Source of the DNA: Streptomyces syringium | Lineage (GTDB): Bacteria > Actinomycetota > Actinomycetes > Streptomycetales > Streptomycetaceae | DNA: 64,000 nt | Reading direction: 5' to 3' | Assembly: GCF_017876625.1 (NCBI RefSeq) | Contig: NZ_JAGIOH010000001.1 | Coordinates: 5,291,501-5,355,500 of the forward strand | The notes under the pieces: generated by a model | Told to the model about the DNA's origin: nothing | Databases searched by the model: none | Seen by the model: the letters and a program-made list of their open reading frames with translations, nothing else | Shown: one piece after another, positions 26,465-34,676 of the stretch | Numbering within the stretch: the first letter of the stretch is position 1 | How the letters are laid out: every line of letters starts with the position of its first letter | Made by a program: the position numbers and the translations under genes

Positions 26465-26502
26465 ATGCACGCAATCGTGACCACGGTCACAGCGGGGTGC
26501 AT
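26465..26502. promoter_or_regulatory. Symmetric nested 38-bp dyad between kinase and symporter genes
   Basis: The order is ATGCAC, 6 bases, GTGACC, AC, GGTCAC, 6 bases, GTGCAT. Both the inner and outer arm pairs are perfect and the spacers are equal. It is 37 bp from the kinase start and 78 bp from the symporter start. Candidate binding site for the adjacent response regulator or a dimeric repressor. Confidence 0.6.
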
Positions 26503-26580
26503 AGTCGCCGGGACCCCACTCGTCGGGAGGAAGGGGTCACCTCACCCCCCCCACGAGCCGCGACGACGAGGAGTCCCCCC

Positions 26581-27966
26581 ATGGCAGGCGCAGCGGCGCA
26601 GTCACCGCCGACGGACACGGCACGCAGAAAGCCGGACCGGACGCACTATCTCTATCTCGCGGTGATCGCGGCGGTGCTGGCCGGCATCGCGGTGGGCTTC
26701 GCGGCTCCGGGGGTGGCCGTCGAGCTGAAGCCGCTCGGCACCGGCTTCGTGAACCTGATCAAGATGATGATCTCCCCGATCATCTTCTGCACGATCGTGC
26801 TGGGCGTCGGCTCGGTGCGGAAAGCGGCGAAGGTCGGCGCGGTCGGGGGGCTCGCGCTCGGTTACTTCCTGCTGATGTCCACCGTCGCGCTCGCCATCGG
26901 CCTGGTCGTCGGCAATCTCCTGGAGCCCGGCAGCGGGCTGCACCTGACGGAGTCGCTCCGGCACGCGGGCGAGGCCCAGGCCAAGGGCGCGCACGAATCG
27001 ACGGCCGACTTCCTGCTCGGGATCATCCCGACCACCATGGTGTCCGCCTTCACCGGCGGCGAGGTGCTCCAGACCCTGCTCGTGGCGCTGCTGGCGGGCT
27101 TCGCGCTGCAGGCCATGGGCCCGGCGGGCGAGCCGGTGCTGCGCGGCATCGGGCACATCCAGCGGCTGGTCTTCCGGATCCTCGCGATGGTCATGTGGGC
27201 GGCGCCGGTGGGCGCCTTCGGCGCGATCGCGGCGGTGGTCGGCGCGACCGGCATGGACGCCCTCAAGTCCCTCGCCGTCATCATGATCGGCTTCTACGTC
27301 ACCTGCGCGCTCTTCGTCTTCCTGGTGCTCGGCGCGATCCTGCGGCTGGTGGCGGGGGTGAACATCTTCGCGCTGCTGAAGTACCTCGGCCGGGAATTCC
27401 TGCTCATCCTCTCCACGTCCTCCTCCGAGTCGGCGCTGCCGCGCCTGATCGCGAAGATGGAGCACCTGGGCGTGAGCAAGCCGGTCGTCGGCATCACCGT
27501 GCCGACCGGCTACTCCTTCAACCTCGACGGCACGGCCATCTATCTGACGATGTCCTCGCTGTTCGTGGCCGAGGCGATGGGGCAGCCGCTGTCGGTCGGG
27601 CAGCAGATCTCGCTGCTGCTCTTCATGATCATCGCGTCGAAGGGCGCGGCGGGCGTGACGGGCGCCGGACTCGCGACCCTCGCCGGCGGTCTGCAGTCGC
27701 ACCGCCCCGAGCTGGTGGACGGCGTCGGTCTCATCGTCGGCATCGACCGCTTCATGAGCGAGGCGCGCGCCCTGACGAACTTCGCGGGCAACGCGGTCGC
27801 CACGGTCCTGGTCGGCACCTGGACCAAGGAGATCGACAAGGAGCGGGTCGGCGAGGTGCTCGCCGGGCGGCTGCCGTTCGACGAGACGACGCTGCTGAGC
27901 GACGGACACGGCGGCACGGAGCTGCCCGAGCAGAGCGACGACGCGAAGGAGCCCGCCGGGGTCTGA
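26581..27966 (+). CDS. Dicarboxylate:cation symporter (DAACS family, DctA-like)
   Basis: A 461-residue membrane transporter, probably bringing in C4-dicarboxylates such as succinate, fumarate or malate with protons or sodium. The family elements are all present: the serine-rich re-entrant loop LILSTSSSESALPRL, the NLDGTAIYLTMS helix, the second re-entrant region SKGAAGVTGAG, and the substrate motif NFAGNAVATV with RFMSEARALTNF. About eight helices precede and include these. The ATG at 26581 follows GAGGAG; open sequence far upstream in the same frame is the antisense of the kinase gene and not coding. Divergent from the CitAB-like system, the classical arrangement for substrate-induced uptake. 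Confidence 0.92.
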   Translation: MAGAAAQSPPTDTARRKPDRTHYLYLAVIAAVLAGIAVGFAAPGVAVELKPLGTGFVNLIKMMISPIIFCTIVLGVGSVRKAAKVGAVGGLALGYFLLMSTVALAIGLVVGNLLEPGSGLHLTESLRHAGEAQAKGAHESTADFLLGIIPTTMVSAFTGGEVLQTLLVALLAGFALQAMGPAGEPVLRGIGHIQRLVFRILAMVMWAAPVGAFGAIAAVVGATGMDALKSLAVIMIGFYVTCALFVFLVLGAILRLVAGVNIFALLKYLGREFLLILSTSSSESALPRLIAKMEHLGVSKPVVGITVPTGYSFNLDGTAIYLTMSSLFVAEAMGQPLSVGQQISLLLFMIIASKGAAGVTGAGLATLAGGLQSHRPELVDGVGLIVGIDRFMSEARALTNFAGNAVATVLVGTWTKEIDKERVGEVLAGRLPFDETTLLSDGHGGTELPEQSDDAKEPAGV

Positions 27967-27974
27967 TCACCGAT

Positions 27975-27992
27975 GTGAGCGCGAACGCTCAC
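27975..27992. terminator. GTGAGCG-CGAA-CGCTCAC hairpin between convergent genes
   Basis: A perfect 7-bp stem closed by a CGAA tetraloop, 8 bases after the symporter stop. A further GC-rich inverted segment follows. It separates the symporter and the convergent tetR gene. Confidence 0.5.
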
Positions 27993-28026
27993 CCCGAGCC
28001 GCCGGAGGGCGGGGTGGACCGGAGTC

Positions 28027-28704
28027 CTACACCCCAATGTCCCCGCTTCCCGGCACCGCAGCGTCCGACGCCCTCGCGTCGGGCGCTGCGGCGTTTCCCG
28101 CCGTTCCGGTCTCCAGGATGCGCGCCACCAGCTCGGTGGCCGCGGCGACGGGGACGCCCAGCGTGGCCAGGGCGGTGACGGCGGCGGAGCGGCCCGCGTC
28201 CTCGGGGGGCAGCAGGCCCTCGTTGACGGCCTGCATCAGGCCGAAGATCACCTGCTCGCGTACGTAGGCGAGGGCCGTGACGGGCAGCGGCGAGGTGAAC
28301 TGCCCCGCGTCCAGGCCGCGCTGGAGCACCGTCGCGGTCTCCAGCCGCACCGGCTCCAGGCGCCGGTGGATGCCCTCCACCGTGACGCTGCGCTGGGCCA
28401 GCGAGATCAGCAGGCGGTAGCCGTCGGCGATCTCCCAGACGGCCAGCACCGACCGGGCCAGCGCCTCGGCCGGATCGTCCACCCCGTGCAGCGCCGCCGC
28501 GTGGGCCGCGCCGACGGTTTCGGCCACGTCGTCGACGAGCGCGACGATCAGCGCGTCGCGGCTGGGGAAGTGCCCGTAGACCGTGCGGCGGACGACGCCC
28601 GCCGCCCGCGCGATCTGGTCCATGCTCGCGTCCGCGTCGCGCAGCAGCTCGGCGAGCGCGATGTCCATGATGCGGCGGCGATTGGCGTCGGCTCTGCCGG
28701 CCAT
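28027..28704 (-). CDS. TetR family regulator of the divergent MFS transporter
   Basis: A 225-residue protein: HTH near residues 28-48 (ASMDQIARAAGVVRRTVYGHF), then a helical ligand domain. The short N-terminus MAGRADANRRR is typical. The ATG at 28704 is preceded by AGAAGAGAG. It is divergent from a drug-efflux type transporter gene, and two overlapping inverted repeats (28806-28843) sit in front of that gene. This is the standard arrangement of a TetR repressor that releases an efflux pump upon drug binding. The ligand is unknown. Confidence 0.88.
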   Translation of the reverse strand: MAGRADANRRRIMDIALAELLRDADASMDQIARAAGVVRRTVYGHFPSRDALIVALVDDVAETVGAAHAAALHGVDDPAEALARSVLAVWEIADGYRLLISLAQRSVTVEGIHRRLEPVRLETATVLQRGLDAGQFTSPLPVTALAYVREQVIFGLMQAVNEGLLPPEDAGRSAAVTALATLGVPVAAATELVARILETGTAGNAAAPDARASDAAVPGSGDIGV

Positions 28705-28805
28705 TGGCTCTCTTCTCGATCGGGCGGACCGTGAACTGTCCGGAATCCGCCGCTGGATGCGGCTGGGCGCTGCCCTCATTTTGCACACCGCGGAATCGGG
28801 TCGTA

Positions 28806-28843
28806 AATTGCACACTGATGTGTAATTGCACAACCATGTGCAA
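28806..28843. promoter_or_regulatory. Two overlapping inverted repeats, candidate TetR operators for the MFS gene
   Basis: Site A (28806-28827) has arms AATTgCACA / TGTGtAATT around CTGA with one mismatched pair. Site B (28826-28843) has perfect arms TTGCACA / TGTGCAA around ACCA. A further half-site TTTTGCACA lies at about 28780. Site B ends 19 bp before the MFS start codon, where binding would block expression. Confidence 0.7.
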
Positions 28844-28862
28844 GATCTGGAAAGGGGGGCCG

Positions 28863-30542
28863 ATGGGCCTCGCGATGTCGACTCCGGTCGACGAGATGGA
28901 TGGTCCGTACAAGCGACGCTGGCCGGCCCTGGCCGTCCTGTGCCTGAGTCTGCTGATCATCGTCATGGCGAACACGTCCCTGACGGTCGCCGCTCCCGAC
29001 ATGGTCCAGGACCTCGGCCTCGGCAGCTCGGACCTCCAGTGGGTCATCGACGGCTACACCGTCCCCTACGCCGCGCTGATGCTGATCCTCGGCGCGATCG
29101 GTGACAAATACAGCCGCCGCGGCGCGCTCGTCCTCGGCCTCTTCGTCTTCGGCGCCGCCTCCGTCGCGGGCTCGCTGGTCGACAGCGCGGGCGGCGTCAT
29201 CGCCGCCCGCGCCGTGATGGGCGTCGGCGCGGCCATGATCATGCCGGCCACGCTGTCGCTGCTCGCCGCCACCTTCCCGCGCGCCGAGCGGGCCAAGGCC
29301 ATCACCATCTGGACCGCCACCGCCGGCCTCGCCATCGCCGTCGGCCCGCTGGTCGCCGGTGCGCTGCTGGAGGACCACGGCTGGGCCTCGACGTTCCTGA
29401 TCAACGTGCCGATCGCCGCCCTCGGCATCATCGGCGCGCTGCTGCTGGTGCCGCCGTCCAAGGCCGCCAACGTCGACAGGATCGACTACATCGGCGGTCT
29501 GCTGTCCGTCATCTGGGTCGGCTCGCTGATCTACATGATCATCGAGGGTCCGCACTTCGGCTGGGGCGCCAAGGCCGTCACCGCCGCCGTGCTCGCCGGC
29601 GTCGGCCTGGTCTGCTTCATCCTCTGGGAACTGCGCCACCCGCGCCCGGTCCTGGACGTCCGCCGCTTCGGCCGGCGCGCCTTCGCGGGCTCGACCCTGG
29701 CCGTCGCGCTGTTCTTCCTCGCCGTCTTCGGCGCCTTCTACTACCTCACCCAGCACCTGCAGTTCGTCCTCGGCTACTCGCCGCTGGACACCGGTGTGCG
29801 CATGCTGCCGCTGGCCGGCGCGGTGTTCGTGGGCGGTGTGCTGACGGCCCTGCTCACGCCGAGGTTCGGCATGAAGGTCACGGTCGCGCTGGGCATGACC
29901 GTCGGAACGGTCGCGATCGCGCTGCTCACCCGCGTCGACGCGGGCTCCACGTACAGCGACTTCCTCGTGCCGCTGATGATCCTGGGCCTGGCCATCGGCC
30001 TGTCCCTGTCGCCCTGCACCAACGCCATCATGGGCTCCTTCCCCGAGGACCAGCTCGGTGTCGGCGGCGCGGTCAACAGCACCTCCATCGAGATGGGCGG
30101 CTCGCTCGGCATCGCCATCCTCGGCACGGTGCTGGCCAAGACCTACTCCTCCAACCTCGCCGACGCCGCCGAGAAGGTGGCGACCGGCGGCGGTCCGAAG
30201 CTCCCGGAGAAGGCCCTGAGCGCCGCGCAGGACTCGGTCGGCGCGGGCCTGTACGTCGCCAAGGAGGTCGGCAAGCAGGTCACGGCCGGTGCCACGCCCA
30301 AGATGGGCGCCGAGAAGGCGGCCGCCTACGGCGCGCAGCAGGCGCAGTCCGTCGTGGAAGCCGTGCACAAGGCCTTCGCGGACTCCGTCGCCCACACCAG
30401 CATGATCGGCGCGATCATCCTCGGCGTCGGCACGGTCCTGGTCGTCACCCTGCTCCCGCGCAACGCGGGCAAGCCGACGACGGCCGCCCCGGCCGATGCC
30501 CCGGCCGCGCGGCGCGAGGAGCGCGCGGACGAGCGCGTCTGA
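28863..30542 (+). CDS. MFS drug efflux transporter, DHA2 (14-TM, EmrB/QacA) family
   Basis: A 559-residue transporter with about 14 hydrophobic helices. It has the motif-A-like loop GAIGDKYSRRGALVLG after TM2 and the motif-C region GLAIAVGPLVAGALL, as in proton-driven multidrug and antibiotic exporters. A poorly conserved extracellular loop near 450-515 is Ala/Lys-rich. The ATG at 28863 has GGAAAGGGGGG upstream; the ATG at 28875 is a possible alternative. Controlled very likely by the divergent TetR protein through the inverted repeats just upstream. The exported compound cannot be told from sequence. Confidence 0.92.
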   Translation: MGLAMSTPVDEMDGPYKRRWPALAVLCLSLLIIVMANTSLTVAAPDMVQDLGLGSSDLQWVIDGYTVPYAALMLILGAIGDKYSRRGALVLGLFVFGAASVAGSLVDSAGGVIAARAVMGVGAAMIMPATLSLLAATFPRAERAKAITIWTATAGLAIAVGPLVAGALLEDHGWASTFLINVPIAALGIIGALLLVPPSKAANVDRIDYIGGLLSVIWVGSLIYMIIEGPHFGWGAKAVTAAVLAGVGLVCFILWELRHPRPVLDVRRFGRRAFAGSTLAVALFFLAVFGAFYYLTQHLQFVLGYSPLDTGVRMLPLAGAVFVGGVLTALLTPRFGMKVTVALGMTVGTVAIALLTRVDAGSTYSDFLVPLMILGLAIGLSLSPCTNAIMGSFPEDQLGVGGAVNSTSIEMGGSLGIAILGTVLAKTYSSNLADAAEKVATGGGPKLPEKALSAAQDSVGAGLYVAKEVGKQVTAGATPKMGAEKAAAYGAQQAQSVVEAVHKAFADSVAHTSMIGAIILGVGTVLVVTLLPRNAGKPTTAAPADAPAARREERADERV

Positions 30543-30558
30543 CCCTGCGACACGGCCC

Positions 30559-30594
30559 CTGTGCCCCGTCCCCTCGTTGGGGGGCGGGGCACAG
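30559..30594 (+). terminator. Hairpin terminator of the MFS gene
   Basis: A 15-bp stem CTGTGCCCCGTCCCC / GGGG-G-CGGGGCACAG including one G-U pair, 16 bases after the stop. Confidence 0.75.
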
Positions 30595-30613
30595 CGCTTG
30601 GTGAACCCGCTGT

Positions 30614-30643
30614 TTGACCTTGCCGTTGGCGGCAGGGTTGCAC
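30614..30643 (+). promoter_or_regulatory. MerR-type promoter/operator candidate before the SDR-MerR pair
   Basis: A TTGACC -35-like hexamer overlaps an inverted repeat CCTTGCCG-TTGG-CGGCAGGG (7 of 8 bases pair), with the -10 region expected just after it. MerR regulators bind such dyads inside elongated spacers. It lies 10 bases upstream of the SDR start codon, consistent with control by the merR gene two frames downstream. Confidence 0.5.
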
Positions 30644-30653
30644 GATCAGCGGC

Positions 30654-31412
30654 ATGAACAGCACCGCATCGCAGAGCAGCAGGGTCGTCGCCGTCACCGG
30701 AGCCGGCACCGGGATCGGCCGGGCCACCGCCCGCGCCTTCGCCGCCGAGGGCGCCCGCGTGGTCGCGATCGGGCGGCGGGCCGAACCGCTGAAGGAGACC
30801 GCTGCCGGGGACGAGCGGATCACGCCGCTGGCCGCCGACATCACCGCCGAGGGCGGGCCCGAGCGGATCGTCCGGGCCGTGCTGGAGACACACGGCCGGC
30901 TGGACGTCCTCGTCAACAACGCCGGCATCGTGCGCGGCGGCCCCCTCGGCACGCTGACGCCGGAGACGATCACGGCTCAGCTCGCCACCAACCTGATCGC
31001 ACCCGTCCTGCTGACCCAGGCCGCGCTCCCGCTCCTGGAGGCGGCCGGTGGCGTGGTCGTCAACGTCAGCACGTCGGTGGGGCAGCGGGCCTGGCCCGGC
31101 AGCTCGCTCTACGCCGCGACCAAGACCGCGCTGGAGCTGCTGACCCGCAGCTGGGCGGTCGAGCTGGCACCCCGGGGCATCCGCGTGGCCGCGGTCGCCC
31201 CCGGCGCGATCGACACCCCGATCGGCGAGCACCAGGGCCTGACGCCGGAGGCCATGGCCGCCGTGCGGGAATGGCAGCTGGCCCACACCCCGCTCGGCCG
31301 GATCGGCCGGCCCGAGGAGGTGGCCTGGGCCATCACCCAGCTCGCCTCACCGGCCGCGTCGTTCGTCACCGGGGTCGTCCTCCCGGTCGACGGTGGGGCG
31401 GTCGTGGCGTGA
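30654..31412 (+). CDS. SDR family NAD(P)-dependent oxidoreductase
   Basis: A 252-residue short-chain dehydrogenase with TGAGTGIG, NNAGIV and the catalytic Ser (VVNVSTSVGQ). Tyr and Lys are present in SSLYAATKTALELL, then PGAIDTPI and the end GVVLPVDGGAVVA. GRRAEP after strand 2 suggests NADP preference. No strong ribosome site is visible before the ATG, which is close to the likely transcription start. The merR-type gene follows at once; its in-frame GTG codons overlap or abut this stop codon, so the two are co-transcribed. Substrate unknown. Confidence 0.9.
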   Translation: MNSTASQSSRVVAVTGAGTGIGRATARAFAAEGARVVAIGRRAEPLKETAAGDERITPLAADITAEGGPERIVRAVLETHGRLDVLVNNAGIVRGGPLGTLTPETITAQLATNLIAPVLLTQAALPLLEAAGGVVVNVSTSVGQRAWPGSSLYAATKTALELLTRSWAVELAPRGIRVAAVAPGAIDTPIGEHQGLTPEAMAAVREWQLAHTPLGRIGRPEEVAWAITQLASPAASFVTGVVLPVDGGAVVA

Positions 31413-31429
31413 TAGGAGTGGCCCGTGAG

Positions 31430-31816
31430 GTGGAACGAGTGAGGATCGGCGAGCTGGCCAAGGCGACCGGGACGACTGCCCGTGCGCTGCGGCACTACGA
31501 ACAGGCCGGGCTGATCTCCTCCGAGCGGGCCGCCAACGACTACCGCGTCTACGACGAACGGGCAGTGGTCCGGGTCCGCAACATCCGCTACCTGCTGGCC
31601 GCCGGACTCACCCTCGACGACGTGCAGGTGTTCCTGCCCTGCCTGGACGGCGACGTGGCCGCCGCACCACCGTCGGACCAGGGCCTGCGCGTCGCCTTGG
31701 AACGGCTGGCGGTCCTCAACGAACGGATCGCCGCCCAGACCGAGGCCCGCGACCGGCTGGAAGCCGCCCTCCGGGACACCACCGGCAGCCCCTCCCGCGA
31801 GGCCACGGCGTCGTGA
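31430..31816 (+). CDS. MerR family transcriptional regulator
   Basis: A 128-residue regulator with the N-terminal winged HTH RIGELAKATGTTARALRHYEQAGLI...NDYRVYDERAVVRVRNI. A dimerisation helix rich in Glu/Arg follows (LAVLNERIAAQTEARDRLEAAL). There is no cysteine cluster of the metal-binding kind; the single Cys in FLPCLDG would not form one. The start is uncertain: GTG 31430 is taken with AGGAG 11 bases before, while GTG 31439 is an alternative. Co-transcribed with the preceding SDR gene, whose promoter carries a MerR-like dyad; autoregulation of the pair is the simplest reading. Confidence 0.85.
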   Translation: MERVRIGELAKATGTTARALRHYEQAGLISSERAANDYRVYDERAVVRVRNIRYLLAAGLTLDDVQVFLPCLDGDVAAAPPSDQGLRVALERLAVLNERIAAQTEARDRLEAALRDTTGSPSREATAS

Positions 31817-31828
31817 GCCCGGTACCGA

Positions 31829-31858
31829 TTGGGCCGATCCGGTGTGGTGCCGTACTGT
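31829..31858 (+). promoter_or_regulatory. Candidate promoter for the initiator tRNA
   Basis: TTGGGC at 31829 and TACTGT at 31853 are 18 bases apart, and the tRNA begins 12 bases after the -10 box. Consensus-based only. Confidence 0.4.
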
Positions 31859-31870
31859 TCAACCTACCGA

Positions 31871-31944
31871 CGCGGGGTGGAGCAGCTCGGTAGCTCGCTG
31901 GGCTCATAACCCAGAGGTCGCAGGTTCAAATCCTGTCCCCGCTA
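31871..31944 (+). tRNA. Initiator tRNA-fMet (anticodon CAT)
   Basis: A 74-base cloverleaf. Acceptor strands CGCGGGG and CCCCGCT leave the 1:72 pair (C-U) unpaired. The D arm is GAGCAGCTCGGTAGCTC, the anticodon arm is CTGGG-CTCATAA-CCCAG, and the T arm is GCAGG-TTCAAAT-CCTGT, with discriminator A. The mispaired first position and the three consecutive G-C pairs in the anticodon stem are the hallmarks of the initiator rather than the elongator. CCA is not encoded. A strong terminator follows 6 bases later. It starts translation at most genes; Streptomyces has several copies. Confidence 0.96.
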
Positions 31945-31950
31945 CGAAAA

Positions 31951-31980
31951 GTGAAGGCCCGGCGCATGCCGGGCCTTCAC
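31951..31980. terminator. Strong bidirectional terminator between tRNA-fMet and glgB
   Basis: A perfect 13-bp stem GTGAAGGCCCGGC / GCCGGGCCTTCAC with a GCAT loop, preceded by GAAAA. It can serve the tRNA on the plus strand and glgB, which ends 32 bases away, on the minus strand. Confidence 0.85.
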
Positions 31981-32011
31981 TGCGTCCGGGGCCGCTCCGC
32001 CCCCGCGACGC

Positions 32012-34609
32012 TCAGACGGGTCGCAGCCAGACCGTCGCCAGCGGAGGCAGGGTCACCGCGATGCTCGACGGGCGGCCGTGCCGCCGGGTCGGCTCGGACT
32101 TGATCGGTTCCGTGTCCGTGACATCGCTGCCGCCGTAGCGCCCGGCGTCGGTGTTGAGGACCTCTTGCCACAGGGCGTGCCGCGCCGGTACACCGAGGCG
32201 GTAGGCGTGCCGGACGACGGGGGAGAAGTTGCTGACGGCCAGCAGCGGCGAGCCGTCCGCGTCGAAGCGCAGGAACGCGAAGACGTTGTCCTCGCTCGCG
32301 TCGCCCTCGACCCACTCGAAGCCCCCCGGGTCGGTGTCGCGCTGCCACAGCGCAGGCGTCGCGGTGTAGACCGCGTTCAGATCGCGCACCAGATCCCGCA
32401 CGCCCCGGTGGTCGGCCTCCGCCGAGTACGACGGGTCGAGCAGCCACCAGTCCGGGCCGTGCCCCTCGGACCACTCCGCGCCCTGGGCGAACTCCTGCCC
32501 CATGAAGAGCAACTGCTTGCCCGGGTGGGCCCACATGAAGCCCAGATAGGCGCGGTGGGTGGCGCGCTGCTGCCACCAGTCGCCCGGCATCTTGGAGACC
32601 AGCGCCCGCTTGCCGTGCACCACCTCGTCGTGCGAGATGGGCAGGACGTAGTTCTCGCTGTAGGCGTAGACCATCGAGAACGTCATCTCGCCGTGGTGGT
32701 ACTTGCGGTGCACCGGCTCCTTCGACACGTACTCCAGCGAGTCGTGCATCCAGCCCATGTTCCACTTCAGGCCGAAGCCGAGACCGCCGAAGCCGCTGAC
32801 CCCCACGTGGTGGGTGGCCCGGGTGACCCCGTCCCACGCCGTGGACTCCTCGGCGACGGTGATGACGCCGGGGCAGCGGCGGTAGACCGTCGCGTTCATC
32901 TCCTGCAGGAACGCCACCGCGTCGAGGTTCTCCCGGCCGCCGCGCTCATTGGGCGTCCACTGGCCGTCCTCGCGGGAGTAGTCGAGGTAGAGCATCGAGG
33001 CGACCGCGTCGACCCGCAGCCCGTCGATGTGGAACTCCTCGCACCAATAGACCGCGTTGGCCACCAGGAAGTTACGGACCTCCGTACGGCCGTAGTCGAA
33101 CTCCAGCGTCCCCCAGTCCGGGTGCGTCGCCCGCGCCGGGTCCGCGTGCTCGTACAGCGGCCGGCCGTCGAACTCCGCCAGCGCCCAGTCGTCCTTGGGG
33201 AAGTGCGCCGGCACCCAGTCCACGAGCACCCCGATGCCCGCCCGGTGCAACGCGTCGACCAGGAACTTGAAGTCGTCGGGTGTTCCCAGCCGTGCGGTCG
33301 GGGCGTAGAAGCCGGTGACCTGGTACCCCCACGAGCCGCCGAAGGGGTGCTCGGCGACGGGCATCAGCTCGACGTGCGTGAAGCCCAGGTCCTTCACATA
33401 CGCGGGGAGCTGCTCGGCCAGCTGCCGGTAGGTCAGCCCCGGGCGCCAGGACGCGAGGTGCACCTCGTAGACGGAGAAGGGCGACTCGTGCACAGGCCGC
33501 TCCGCGCGGCGGGCCAGCCACCCCTCGTCACGCCACCGGTGGTGCGAGGTGTGCACGATCGAGGCGTTGGCCGGGGGGACCTCCGTGCGCCGCGCCATCG
33601 GGTCGGCGCGCAGTGTGTGCGAACCGTCGGGGCGGGTGATCTGGAACTTGTACAGGGCGCCCTCGCCGATGCCCGGCAGGAACAGCTCCCACACCCCGGA
33701 GGAGCCCAGCGAGCGCATCGGGGACCCGGTGGCGTCCCAGTAGTTGAAGTCCCCGGCGACCCGCACGCCCTGCGCGTTCGGCGCCCACACGGTGAAGCGG
33801 GTGCCGATCACGCCCTCGTGCGTCATCGGCTGCGCGCCGAGCGCCCGCCACAGCTCCTCGTGCCGGCCCTCCCGGATGAGGTGCATGTCCAGCTCCCCGA
33901 TGGCGGGCAGGAAGCGGTACGGGTCGTGCACCTCCAGCTCGGCGTCGTCGTACGTGACCAGCAGGCGGTAGTCGGGGATCTCCTTCAGCGGGAGCACGCC
34001 CCCGAACAGCCCGTCGCCCTCGTCGTACAGCTCCGCCCGCAGCCCCTTCGCGGTGACCGAGACCGCCCGCGCGTAGGGGCGCAGGGTCCGGAACGCCACG
34101 CCCCCCGGCACGGGGTGCGCCCCGAGCAGGGCGTGCGGATCGTGGTGCGCGCCGTGCAGCAGACGCCCGCGCTCCCCGGGGTCCAGTGGATCGGCCGGGC
34201 GCACGCCCCGGCGGGTCGCGGCGCGAGCCACCGACGGCGCGGGGGCCGGCACCTCGGGGGCTTCGGGGGCCGCTGGGGCCTCAGAGGCTGCGGGGACTTC
34301 GGGTGCGACGGGCGCGGATTCCGGTGCGTCCGGTGCGTCTGGTACTTCCCGTGCATCCGGTACTTCCCGTGCGTCCGGCGCGGCCTCCCGCCCGACATCG
34401 CCGCCGCGTGCCGACTCACGTGCCGTTGCCGACGCCGATTCCGGGCCGGACGCCTGGTCCGGAACCGGTACCTCCGGCCCGGCCGCCCTCGGCGGACGCG
34501 CGCGTGGGGGGAAGGCGGGCAGGAACGTGGCCGGGACCGGGGCAGGACCGCCGGGGCGGTCGCCCCCGGGCTCGCGGGACGGTCGGCTGGACGGCGGACG
34601 AGCGGTCAC
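32012..34609 (-). CDS. glgB: 1,4-alpha-glucan branching enzyme with a long acidic Pro/Ala N-terminal extension
   Basis: An 865-residue GH13 enzyme that transfers alpha-1,4 chains to make alpha-1,6 branches, finishing the glucan made by GlgE. After residues 1-150 of low-complexity sequence (REVPDAREVPDAPDAPE and similar) come an N1 domain, CBM48 (GVIGTRFTVWAPNAQGVRVAGD) and the catalytic barrel. The barrel carries the nucleophile Asp534 in LRVDAVASM, AEEST near 585, and PISHDEVVHGK. The beta domain ends TLPPLATVWLRPV. The GTG at 34609 has GAGGAGG 8 bases before it, so the extension is probably translated. Last gene of the glgE-treS-mak-glgB run, 67 bases after mak. Confidence 0.95.
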   Translation of the reverse strand: MTARPPSSRPSREPGGDRPGGPAPVPATFLPAFPPRARPPRAAGPEVPVPDQASGPESASATARESARGGDVGREAAPDAREVPDAREVPDAPDAPESAPVAPEVPAASEAPAAPEAPEVPAPAPSVARAATRRGVRPADPLDPGERGRLLHGAHHDPHALLGAHPVPGGVAFRTLRPYARAVSVTAKGLRAELYDEGDGLFGGVLPLKEIPDYRLLVTYDDAELEVHDPYRFLPAIGELDMHLIREGRHEELWRALGAQPMTHEGVIGTRFTVWAPNAQGVRVAGDFNYWDATGSPMRSLGSSGVWELFLPGIGEGALYKFQITRPDGSHTLRADPMARRTEVPPANASIVHTSHHRWRDEGWLARRAERPVHESPFSVYEVHLASWRPGLTYRQLAEQLPAYVKDLGFTHVELMPVAEHPFGGSWGYQVTGFYAPTARLGTPDDFKFLVDALHRAGIGVLVDWVPAHFPKDDWALAEFDGRPLYEHADPARATHPDWGTLEFDYGRTEVRNFLVANAVYWCEEFHIDGLRVDAVASMLYLDYSREDGQWTPNERGGRENLDAVAFLQEMNATVYRRCPGVITVAEESTAWDGVTRATHHVGVSGFGGLGFGLKWNMGWMHDSLEYVSKEPVHRKYHHGEMTFSMVYAYSENYVLPISHDEVVHGKRALVSKMPGDWWQQRATHRAYLGFMWAHPGKQLLFMGQEFAQGAEWSEGHGPDWWLLDPSYSAEADHRGVRDLVRDLNAVYTATPALWQRDTDPGGFEWVEGDASEDNVFAFLRFDADGSPLLAVSNFSPVVRHAYRLGVPARHALWQEVLNTDAGRYGGSDVTDTEPIKSEPTRRHGRPSSIAVTLPPLATVWLRPV

Positions 34610-34676
34610 GGGGCGGTCCTCCTCGGTGTCCCCCGGACGGTCGACCGGGGGCGGATCTGTCGTGCGGGTCGGTGGG

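Noticed and set aside
24787..26580. Open frame joined in frame to the 5' end of the dicarboxylate symporter, which would give a giant protein
   Set aside because: It runs antisense to the sensor kinase and lacks any domain; the ATG at 26581 has a proper ribosome site and the family's normal N-terminus.
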